From positions 1 to 8,379 of the forward strand of contig JAPLIX010000535.1 in NCBI GenBank assembly GCA_026388865.1: DNA of 8,379 bases. Reading direction: 5' to 3'. This document shows positions 1 to 6,202 of the stretch, piece after piece. The notes under the pieces are model-generated. The model did not search any database, had not been told where the DNA came from, and was given only the letters and a program-made list of their open reading frames with translations. A program made the translations under genes and the position numbers. This DNA is from Pseudomonadota bacterium (GTDB taxonomy: Bacteria > Desulfobacterota > WTBG01 > CAIYCZ01). Position 1 is the stretch's first letter, and each line of letters opens with the position of its first letter.

Positions 1-2
1 AG

Positions 3-71
3 GACAAGCGGGGCCGGGAAAAGGAGCAGGAGATTAAGACCGTCCGTGAGCTGAGCAGCTTAAAAAAGTAA
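3..71 (+). CDS. C-terminal tail of an unknown gene (5' end outside window)
   Basis: From base 3 the frame is open for 22 codons and ends in TAA at 69-71. The other two forward frames stop at once. The visible tail is highly charged and ends in RELSSLKK, which would suit an amphipathic or disordered C-terminus. No domain can be recognised from this length. It lies on the same strand as the damaged locus 1, 172 bp upstream of it, with no convincing terminator between. Whether it is a functional neighbour cannot be judged here. Confidence 0.4.
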   Translation, partial: DKRGREKEQEIKTVRELSSLKK

Positions 72-172
72 CAGGGCTCAGATGACATTAAGGGGGCAGC
101 GCCCTAAAACACAGCCTCTGAAAGTATCATCCAATGAATAAAGAAAATAATTCATGAGGTGAAAAGGAAAAC

Positions 173-209
173 GTGAAAAGTGAAAAGGCGCGAGGCCAGT
201 TACTAACTG
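173..209 (+). promoter_or_regulatory. Leader upstream of locus 1 with a perfect 6+1+6 palindrome
   Basis: The region 72-243 has no convincing gene. It contains GTGAAAAGTGAAAAG (173-187), which recurs exactly at 4436-4450 around the marR start codon. It also contains the palindrome CAGTTA-C-TAACTG (197-209). The half-site resembles TAGTT/AACTA at 4327-4340 in the marR upstream region, so a shared MarR-type operator is conceivable. This is inference from sequence similarity only. A weak GGGC-AGC-GCCC hairpin near 94-104 lacks a following T-run and is not called as a terminator. Confidence 0.25.
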
Positions 210-243
210 CTTCGTTGTAGAATAAGCAATAAGGAGATAGAAA

Positions 244-1334
244 ATGCCTTTAAAATCCTATGAGCACTGCTGCTCTTCGTGTATTGCTCTCGCAAACCTT
301 GGGAAGATTGAAGGAGTGATACCCATCATCCATGGCCCGCAGGCCTGCACATTCGGCAATCAAATCGGCTCCATGTTCTGCAGGCCATCCAGATTACTGA
401 CAATTGGTACTACACTAAAGAAAAGTGAAGTTATATTTGGCGGTGAGGATAAGCTCAAAGAACAAATTATTAATGTTTATAACCAGTACAAACCTAAAAT
501 AATTGTAATAATAAATACCTGTGTCCCACAGCTCATTGGTGAGGATATGAAAGGCGTAATAATTGAATTGCAGGAGGAAATACCAGAGCTGAAGGTGACC
601 TATTGCGAAACAGGATTCAACCAGCCAAAATCCACACCGTTAGGTAATGATGTTTCCTGGCGGGCAATTATTGATGTGCTGGAGCCCAGGGATATGATTA
701 AAGGTTCAGTTGGGATTCTTGGCCGGGCAGGGCAGGATGCGGATAGCCTGGGGTACCTTACATCGCTATTGAGAGAAGCGGGTATTACGACCTTTGCCTT
801 TCCCGCAGGGCACATTGATGAAATGGCAAAGATTATACAGGCTGAGTATCTGTGCCCTATTCATTTAGTACCCTTTTTAACCTGTAAACGAATTAATGAA
901 CGATTTGGATCAAAGACCGTTTATTTTGAACTGCCGGTGGGGATTGCGGGCACTACCAATTTTCTGCGTCGTGTTGCGGAAAAATACTGGCTGAATTCGG
1001 AGCAGAAGTGATTATTGTGCCATCCATGCGCAATGCCTTTGCCCGCCAGGAGCAGGACATTTTGCAAAAGCGCTATGGCTCCCGCATTATCTTTCATGAA
1101 AATGACTTTAACAAAGTTTCAGACCTTGTAGGTTTATACAAGCCGGATGTTGTGTTTGGTGATTTCCAGGCACGCGTTGAGGTTATACGGGACCTTATCC
1201 CCTGTCTCATCAACGAGAACTATTTAAATGAATACGGCTATGATTATGCCCTGGACTTTGGTGAAAACTTTTTTGAGAACTTGAAGCAGCCATTTTTTAC
1301 AGAGTGGAAGGATATGATGAGTCAGTACGCATGA
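244..1334 (+). pseudogene. BchN/NifK-like nitrogenase-family subunit, locus 1 copy, broken by an internal deletion
   Basis: This is the paralogue of the intact gene at 4958-6202. The first frame (244-1011) matches it from the start to about residue 245, and the second frame (from 1008) matches it from about residue 299 to the end. Near 980/981 the text jumps from the GVAD-equivalent position to the KIMADFG-equivalent position. About 148 bp are missing relative to the paralogue, which costs about 49 residues and shifts the frame. The lost part covers the linker helix and the first strand and loop of the second Rossmann-like domain. The three expected cluster cysteines survive (C10 or C9, C35, C93), as do NTCVPQLIGED and GTTNFLRR, so inactivation looks fairly recent. 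The ribosome site AAGGAG (231-236) is intact. TGA (1009-1011) overlaps a GTG (1008-1010) with GGAG at 999-1002, so the C-terminal piece could still be translated by coupling. A functional split protein is possible but less likely than decay. Confidence 0.82.
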
Positions 1335-1337
1335 TAG

Positions 1338-1401
1338 AATCTGGAACTCAGGAACTCAAAAATTACAGCCTAATCAAATTAATCTGGAACTCAGGAACTC
1401 A
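1338..1401 (+). repeat. 21-bp direct repeat, two copies, between the locus 1 N-like and B-like genes
   Basis: The 21-bp unit, with core CTGGAACTCAGGAACTCA, occurs at 1338-1358 and again at 1381-1401, offset by 43 bp. Each unit contains the 8-mer GGAACTCA twice in tandem. It fills part of the 120-bp gap (1335-1454) that separates the N-like and B-like genes here. In locus 2 the same two genes overlap by 8 bp. The repeat may be a slippage product or an insertion remnant. No function is evident. Confidence 0.8.
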
Positions 1402-1454
1402 TGAATTAATAATATTGATTTTAAGAGCGCCTGCTTTATTGCAATGAGGTTGCG

Positions 1455-3188
1455 ATGCCTGATATTACTAAAATAAAATTATCCGGACAGCAGCAGTTAA
1501 CAATGAAGGAGATTCATAAGCCATCTTCTTTTGAAGGCGCTTTGTGGGCCGCGCAGGGGATAACAGATGCCCGGGTGATCTATCATGCTCCGCCCGGCTG
1601 TTATCTTATGCAGCACATGAACTCCATTTGCAATGAATGGCATCCTGAGATGTACAGCACGCTCATATCATACGCTGAAGTTATGCAGGGCACCGGTAAA
1701 AAGCTTGAGGAGGTGCTGGAAAAGGTTGTTGCTGAAAAGCCGCAGGCAATTATTATAATAACCTCACCTGTTATTGAGATTACCGGCGATGACGTTCAGG
1801 GTGCAGTCGCGGCTGCAGGATTTGAGAAGACGGTAATAATAAGACCAACCCTGGGCGGCACACTTGCTGATGGAAAGGAAAAGGCTTTTATCGCTCTGAC
1901 CGGATTGATGAAGGCAGACAAAGAGAAGCGGAAAAAGTCCGTCAATTTAATAGGGCCGACCTATAACACGTTCAACTGGCGGGCGGATGTATTTGAACTC
2001 AAAAGAATGCTCTCTTCCATCGGTATCTGCGTCAACGCTGTTTTAACTGCTGACTGCACGGTTGATGAAATTGTACATGCACCCCGGGCTGAACTGAATA
2101 TATGCATGTATCCATATGATTGCGGGATAGAATGTGCCAAAAAAATGCAGGAGCAGTTCAGCATACCGTATACTGCAAGCCATATTCCCCTTGGCTTCAG
2201 AGAATCAGCTGCCTGGCTTGATGACATTGCCCGGTTCTTTCTGATTGATGCAAAGAAGTATATTGCCCAGGAAATAAAAAGTGCCCGGGACTTTGTCACA
2301 ACGCTTTTAGTAACCAACACCTTCTTTGAATCAACGGCTGCCCTCTCAACTGACAACTGTGATACCTACAGCGTCGGGATAAGCAGTTTTCTGAAAAGAG
2401 AGCTCGGCATGGATGTTTGCATGGCTTCGGTAGCAACTGATGAGGCATTAGAGAAAGTGTCACAGGTTTGCGCAACAGTACTATTAAATCCAAGCATTGA
2501 TGAGAAGAAGGCCGTGCTGCTGGAAAAATCACCGACCATTATTCTCGGGAACTACTATGACCTTAAGCTTGCAACAGACCTTGGCTTCAAAAACTTCCAG
2601 TTTGCTGATATCCCGCTTATCGGATACATATTTTCTGAAACCACTCCTTTCATGGGCTTCATGGGTGCTAAGCATCTGGTGCAGGCCATGGGCAATGAAA
2701 TTTACACCAAGATATTTATTGAGACCAAGGGGGAAATGGAAGGCGCCATATCAGCAGGGGAGGTGCCCTGGGAACTGGATGCGGAGCGGGCGCTGGGAAG
2801 GATTGCTGAGATGCTCCCGCATTTTATACGTTCAATCGCGCTGAAGAAAATTCATCAAGTGGCAGATGAGACAGCCGTGCAAAAAAAATCTTCGGTCACG
2901 CTGGGGATCCTGCAGGAGGTCGCCACAAAATATACCCCGACGAGGTTTAAGTCCAAATATGCCACCATCTTTACGGATATAAAAGATACCCCGCTTGTTC
3001 CAGATGGCGCTGAGCAGACAGTGTTCCAGATGGAGTGGGATCAGTCCGCTAAAGAGATGCTTGAGATGGTTCCCGATGAGTTCGTGGCAAAGGCTGTGAG
3101 GGAAACAGAAGGCTATGCCCGCGAGAACAATTATAATCAAATAACTACAGCGGTTGTCGATGAATACCGGAAGAAGCTCGGCTTTTGA
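1455..3188 (+). CDS. BchB-like (DPOR/COR-type) nitrogenase-family catalytic subunit, locus 1 copy
   Basis: The 577-residue protein is homologous to the B subunit of dark-operative protochlorophyllide reductase. It has HAPPGC (44-49), TSPVIEITGDD (103-113), NLIGPTYNTFNWRAD (164-178, the position of the BchB GPS..FHHRSD segment), YPYDCGIE (219-226) and TPFMGF (397-402, like SPQMGF of BchB). A PCP_red-type C-terminal domain runs from W528 to about 572. A second, weaker stretch of the same type begins at W439 with LPHFIR. BchB is usually about 510-525 residues, so this protein is longer. C49 stands where DPOR BchB has the cluster-ligating Asp36. The position of the third nitrogenase cysteine is Ser (S104). 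GAGG at 1446-1449 supports the ATG at 1455; M17 is an alternative start. The protein is intact although its expected N-like partner just upstream is broken, so it may pair with the locus 2 N-like subunit or be on the way to loss. The substrate is unknown. Confidence 0.87.
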   Translation: MPDITKIKLSGQQQLTMKEIHKPSSFEGALWAAQGITDARVIYHAPPGCYLMQHMNSICNEWHPEMYSTLISYAEVMQGTGKKLEEVLEKVVAEKPQAIIIITSPVIEITGDDVQGAVAAAGFEKTVIIRPTLGGTLADGKEKAFIALTGLMKADKEKRKKSVNLIGPTYNTFNWRADVFELKRMLSSIGICVNAVLTADCTVDEIVHAPRAELNICMYPYDCGIECAKKMQEQFSIPYTASHIPLGFRESAAWLDDIARFFLIDAKKYIAQEIKSARDFVTTLLVTNTFFESTAALSTDNCDTYSVGISSFLKRELGMDVCMASVATDEALEKVSQVCATVLLNPSIDEKKAVLLEKSPTIILGNYYDLKLATDLGFKNFQFADIPLIGYIFSETTPFMGFMGAKHLVQAMGNEIYTKIFIETKGEMEGAISAGEVPWELDAERALGRIAEMLPHFIRSIALKKIHQVADETAVQKKSSVTLGILQEVATKYTPTRFKSKYATIFTDIKDTPLVPDGAEQTVFQMEWDQSAKEMLEMVPDEFVAKAVRETEGYARENNYNQITTAVVDEYRKKLGF

Positions 3189-3201
3189 TTAATTGAAATA
3201 A

Positions 3202-4074
3202 CTATTCTTCGTCAAACCGCTTATCCCTCAGACTGTCTACAAACCGCGGGGTAATGACAGAAATTCCTTTTTCTTTTGCTGCATCAACAACCACTTCTAT
3301 CATTCCATTCAAAAAGATAGCGGGCACTTTTAAAAGCCGTGCGCAGGCATCTTCCTGCCATTTGACTGCCGGGTCAAATCGGGAACAGGCATACTTAACG
3401 GTTGCCATGGTGTTGCCTTTTTCCCGCGGGATCGGGATAGCATAGGGTGGTGAGTGCCTGGCAAACCAGAACCGTACATTATCCCGGTATCCATAATCAA
3501 CGGGCATGGCAGGAAACCCCTGTCCCTTGAATAAACAATCACGCCATTTTCTTTGCATGATGATTTTGTCAATGCGCAGCAGAAAATGGTATTCCATGTG
3601 CTCTTTATTATACTGCAGCGGAAAGCTCTCATCCCAGCTGCATAAAAAGACCTGAACCGCCTCTTTAACAATATCAGGATGCGTCGCGTAAGCCTGGCAG
3701 TTGCGCGGCTTGCTATACGGGGCTGCAGGCAGCAGGGTAAAAATGCTTTTCTTCATTTTCTCCTCAGTGGTCTCACCGGGATAACCAAGCATAACGCAGT
3801 TCTTCATATATTTTTTAGTGTCGGGAATAAAATTAAGGGCGCAAACTTTCGTGCGTATGATGTTAGCGGCGGTATTGCTGCTGCCGCGGGCGATAAGCAT
3901 CATGGCGTGCTGCTGGTCTCCGGCGATAATATGGGGAAAGCAAAGTGAATACGGTCCCAGGTTGATCATTCCGGACTCAGAAAAGGTGCTCACCAGTATC
4001 ACCGGCATCGGAATAAAACTCGACGTCTGATAAAAGTTATCTACAATTCGTACCTCGGTAAAATCCTGAGACAT
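3202..4074 (-). CDS. Flavin reductase / flavoredoxin-like protein with a C-terminal PCP_red-type domain
   Basis: The 290-residue protein begins with an FMN-binding split-barrel flavin reductase domain (about 15-185). IPMPVILVST leads into the NLGPYS signature (38-43) and the NTAANIIRTKVCALNFIPD segment (67-85), matching the family's N-A-P-Y-S and T-x-x-N-I elements. The family usually ends near 190 residues. Here about 100 more follow, and W239 to about 282 has the pattern W-x3-A-x3-L-x2-VP-..-EKG-x3-ITP. Spacings are identical to the last domain of the neighbouring BchB-like proteins: W to V/I-P 11 residues, VP to IT 24. The ATG at 4074 is preferred because GGGGG lies at 4081-4085; an in-frame TTG at 4125 is the alternative. 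It is convergent with the locus 1 B-like gene (13-bp gap) and divergent from marR. It probably transfers electrons between reduced nicotinamide or ferredoxin and FMN, and the shared tail points to the same system (inference). Confidence 0.8.
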   Translation of the reverse strand: MSQDFTEVRIVDNFYQTSSFIPMPVILVSTFSESGMINLGPYSLCFPHIIAGDQQHAMMLIARGSSNTAANIIRTKVCALNFIPDTKKYMKNCVMLGYPGETTEEKMKKSIFTLLPAAPYSKPRNCQAYATHPDIVKEAVQVFLCSWDESFPLQYNKEHMEYHFLLRIDKIIMQRKWRDCLFKGQGFPAMPVDYGYRDNVRFWFARHSPPYAIPIPREKGNTMATVKYACSRFDPAVKWQEDACARLLKVPAIFLNGMIEVVVDAAKEKGISVITPRFVDSLRDKRFDEE

Positions 4075-4144
4075 GCATGACCCCCATTGTGTATGACTGA
4101 TACTGTTCAAATCAAGCGCCACCAACAGATGGCTACCTCTGAAA

Positions 4145-4174
4145 ATATCATTCCCGTGAAAACGGGAATGATAT
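4145..4174. repeat. Perfect 12-bp palindromic hairpin (CATTCCCG type)
   Basis: ATATCATTCCCG and CGGGAATGATAT form a perfect 12-bp stem around a 6-base loop (TGAAAA on the plus strand). It is not at the 3' end of any gene and has no T-run, so a terminator is unlikely. The core resembles the dispersed intergenic CATTCCCG...CGGGAATG palindromes common in several anaerobic and delta-proteobacterial genomes. Confidence 0.75.
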
Positions 4175-4193
4175 AACCAATTAAAATTACTGG

Positions 4194-4213
4194 ACTCCCG
4201 CTTTCGCGGGAGT
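4194..4213. repeat. Perfect 8-bp palindromic hairpin (CTCCCGC type)
   Basis: ACTCCCGC-TTTC-GCGGGAGT is a perfect 8-bp stem with a 4-base loop, 19 bp after the first palindrome. Its context, TGGACTCCCGCTTTCGCGGG followed by AGTGACGG, resembles the other half of a common dispersed repeat unit. The two hairpins together look like one degenerate repeat element. Confidence 0.72.
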
Positions 4214-4288
4214 GACGGATTGGGAATAATTAGAGGTTCTCAGATAATATAAGAGCCTTTGAATTTCAAGAAAAATAAAATGAAGGGC

Positions 4289-4354
4289 TGATAACTATAT
4301 CTTGACTCGAAAGTTGCTTGTGATAATAGTTAGGAAACTAAATATAAGTTATCA
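4289..4354 (+). promoter_or_regulatory. Candidate operator/promoter region for the marR-led operon
   Basis: TGATAACT (4289-4296) and its exact reverse complement AGTTATCA (4347-4354) flank a segment holding TGATAATAGTT (4321-4331) and the nested inverted repeat TAGTT-AGGA-AACTA (4327-4340). A TTGACT box at 4302-4307 could be a -35 element. The best -10 candidate, GATAAT at 4323-4328, gives only a 15-bp spacer, so promoter placement is uncertain. MarR proteins often bind such palindromes in their own promoters; binding here is inference. Confidence 0.35.
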
Positions 4355-4442
4355 AAATAAATAAAATATGGCAATATAATAGTTCCACTTATAATCGGCT
4401 GACCATTTACCGGTTGTGAAGACTGGAAGGGGAAAGTGAAAA

Positions 4443-4922
4443 GTGAAAAGTATAAATGAAGACATTAACTTAAAGGAAATTGAGGAATTCGGAGATCAGC
4501 TGCGCAATTGGAGAAATTTTATCGCTGAGTTTTTTAATAAAGTAATAAAAGACAGCGGCAAAATATCCGGCTTTGATTTCAGTATGTCACAGTTTAAAAC
4601 CATGGGAGCCTTTCGGGAAAATACGGTCTATACCATGGGCGAGTTAAGTAAAAATGCTTCTGTTACCATGCCGACAATGACTGAAATGATTGATAATCTG
4701 GAGCGGGAAGGAATTGCCGAGCGGATAAGGGATTCTCAGGATCGGAGGGTAGTCAAGGTACGTTTAACTGAAAAAGGAAAACAGCTGCGCAAGAAATTCA
4801 TGGATAAACGAAGGAATGAACTTAAAAACATACTCAGCAATCTGAGCAAAGAAGACCGGGGTGAGCTTATGAATGCGCTTGCCAAAGCGTACAGCGTACT
4901 GAAGAAAAACAGCACGGTATAA
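4443..4922 (+). CDS. MarR-family winged-helix transcriptional regulator
   Basis: This 159-residue protein has the typical MarR length and organisation. N-terminal dimerisation helices (about 8-38) are followed by a helix-turn-helix (about 64-90), with TMGELSKNASVTMPTMTEMI as positioning and recognition helices. The wing, RIRDSQDRRVVKVRLTEKG (95-113), carries the conserved D-x-D-R-R element. C-terminal helices (about 115-155) complete the dimer interface. The start is GTG at 4443 with AAGGGG at 4427-4432 upstream. A second GTG seven bases earlier is out of frame. The gene lies 35 bp before the intact BchN-like gene on the same strand, so it is probably the first gene of that operon and regulates it, and possibly the divergent flavin reductase too. 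Its ligand cannot be read from the sequence. Confidence 0.9.
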   Translation: MKSINEDINLKEIEEFGDQLRNWRNFIAEFFNKVIKDSGKISGFDFSMSQFKTMGAFRENTVYTMGELSKNASVTMPTMTEMIDNLEREGIAERIRDSQDRRVVKVRLTEKGKQLRKKFMDKRRNELKNILSNLSKEDRGELMNALAKAYSVLKKNSTV

Positions 4923-4957
4923 TACGGCCTAAGCAATAAACAGATAAGGAGAAGATT

Positions 4958-6202
4958 ATGCTTAAAAGCTATGAGCACTGCTGTTCTTCTATGCAAGCTT
5001 TGGCAACACTGGGGAAGGTGGAGGGAATCATTCCTTTGCTGCATGGTCCGCAGCCATGCGCCTATCAGCTTCAGATAGGAACCATGACCTGCCGTCCATC
5101 ACGCCTCCTGACCGCTGGTACTTTGATTAAGAAATCAGAGGTGGTCTTTGGCGGCGAAGAGAATTTAAAAAATCAACTAATAAATATGTACCGCCAGTAT
5201 AAGCCAAAAATAATCGTAATCATCAATACCTGTCTTCCCCAGCTTATAGGCGAGGATATAAAAGGGGTAATCAGTGAAATAGAACTGGAACTGCCTGATT
5301 TAAAGGTGACCTATATTGACAGCGGATTCAATTTCCCTAAATGTATGCCTCTGGGAAATGATGTGGCGTGGGTATCGATCGTGAGACTGCTTGATAAAAA
5401 AGAAAAGGTGCAGGGATCAATTGGTCTGGTAGGAAGGTCAGGGCAGGATGCCGGAGCTTTTACCTCATTTGACACGTTTTTAAAGCGCGCAGGGATTACG
5501 GTATTCCCGTTTCCCGCTCCGCATCTGAGTGAAATGGAAAAAATTGCTTGTGCAGAAATTATATTCCCAGTCCATGTAGTACCGTTCCTGACCTGCAAAG
5601 AGATGAGCGAACGCTTTGGGTCACGGGTAGAATATATTGAAATTCCCGCAGGAGTGCAGGGCACTACAAATTTCCTGCGGGGGGTTGCTGATATTCTGAA
5701 AAATCAGAAGCTGCATGATCTGGTGGATCAGCAGGAGCAGGAAATGCGGCCCCGCATTGAAGCTATAAAAGAGCGCTTTGCCAAAAACCCGGTTAAAGTG
5801 ATGTTTGCATTTGGGCCGGCAAGTGAATTCGGGCTGAGCAAGATTATGGCTGACTTCGGCGCTGAGGTCATAATGATACCTTCAATGAAAAATAAGTTCG
5901 CACAGCAGGAAAAAGAGCTGCAGAAGAAGCGATACAACGTGACTATTATCGAGGAAGATTTTGATACCCTGGAGGATCTCTATGATCAGTACCGGCCGGA
6001 TGCCGTGTTTTGTGAAACGCAGGGCCGGGTAGAACTTACCTCGCGGCTTATTCCAACATTTTGCAACATGACTTATTTAACTGCTTACGGATATGACTTT
6101 GCTCTGGATATTGGAGAAAAGTTCCATGAGAGCATGAAGCTCGATGTATTATCATCCTGGAGAGATGTGGTTCAGAGATACGGAGGTGATCTTTATGCGT
6201 AG
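4958..6202 (+). CDS. BchN/NifK-like (DPOR/COR-type) nitrogenase-family subunit, intact copy in locus 2
   Basis: The 414-residue protein belongs to the nitrogenase component 1 type oxidoreductase family. It has HCCSS (7-11), HGPQPC (29-34), CRPSRLL (45-51), VIINTCLPQLIGED (87-100), PLGNDVAW (131-138), GTTNFLRG (235-242), a second Rossmann-like segment VKVMFAFGPASEFG, and a C-terminal GYDFALDIGEKF. C9 (or C8), C34 and C92 have the spacing of the P-cluster or NB-cluster cysteines of NifK and BchN (about 25 and 58 residues apart). It should therefore supply three ligands of an interfacial [4Fe-4S] cluster. AAGGAG at 4946-4951 sets the ATG. The leader TAAGCAATAA is shared with the locus 1 copy. 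The stop codon overlaps the start of the B-like gene, so the subunits are probably made by translational coupling. Unlike DPOR genes of phototrophs, it has no chlorophyll genes nearby; the substrate is unknown. Confidence 0.9.
   Translation: MLKSYEHCCSSMQALATLGKVEGIIPLLHGPQPCAYQLQIGTMTCRPSRLLTAGTLIKKSEVVFGGEENLKNQLINMYRQYKPKIIVIINTCLPQLIGEDIKGVISEIELELPDLKVTYIDSGFNFPKCMPLGNDVAWVSIVRLLDKKEKVQGSIGLVGRSGQDAGAFTSFDTFLKRAGITVFPFPAPHLSEMEKIACAEIIFPVHVVPFLTCKEMSERFGSRVEYIEIPAGVQGTTNFLRGVADILKNQKLHDLVDQQEQEMRPRIEAIKERFAKNPVKVMFAFGPASEFGLSKIMADFGAEVIMIPSMKNKFAQQEKELQKKRYNVTIIEEDFDTLEDLYDQYRPDAVFCETQGRVELTSRLIPTFCNMTYLTAYGYDFALDIGEKFHESMKLDVLSSWRDVVQRYGGDLYA
6182..6190 (+). promoter_or_regulatory. Strong Shine-Dalgarno that sets the BchB-like start inside the upstream gene
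   Basis: GGAGGTGAT at 6182-6190 is a near-perfect ribosome site four bases before the ATG at 6195. It lies within the last codons of the N-like gene, whose stop is TAG at 6200-6202. This favours 6195 over the upstream in-frame ATG at 6144 and implies coupled translation of the two subunits. Confidence 0.85.

Larger units (their letters stand above)
4126..4442. other. Divergent intergenic region between the flavin reductase and marR
   Basis: No gene is visible in these 317 bp (about 368 bp if the flavin reductase starts at 4074). The region is AT-rich and holds two perfect hairpin repeats near the flavin reductase (4145-4213). A cluster of TGATAA-type inverted half-sites with a TTGACT box lies between 4289 and 4354, closer to marR. 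Promoters for both divergent genes must lie here, but no pair of -35/-10 boxes is strong enough to place a start site firmly. Confidence 0.7.

Noticed and set aside
94..104. Intrinsic terminator after the first partial gene
   Set aside because: The GGGC-AGC-GCCC stem is only 4 bp and no T-run follows.
173..220. Short coding sequence of 15 codons starting at GTG 173
   Set aside because: Too short, no family, and the sequence is better explained as a repeated A-rich leader or a marR relic.
2296..3140. Several 78-131 codon open frames overlapping the B-like gene on both strands
   Set aside because: They are out-of-frame or antisense shadows of a strongly conserved coding region and have no recognisable domain or ribosome site.
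4075..4125. Longer flavin reductase starting at the TTG at 4125
   Set aside because: The start would be TTG with no clear ribosome site, while the ATG at 4074 has GGGGG six bases upstream and gives the usual family N-terminus.
5311..5664. 117-codon antisense frame inside the N-like gene
   Set aside because: It is a shadow of the conserved N-like coding sequence; the composition reflects the opposite strand and no family is recognisable.
6144..6194. Upstream start for the locus 2 BchB-like gene at 6144
   Set aside because: The ATG at 6195 has GGAGGTGAT immediately before it and aligns with the domain start; 6144 would add 17 residues and overlap the N-like gene by 59 bp.
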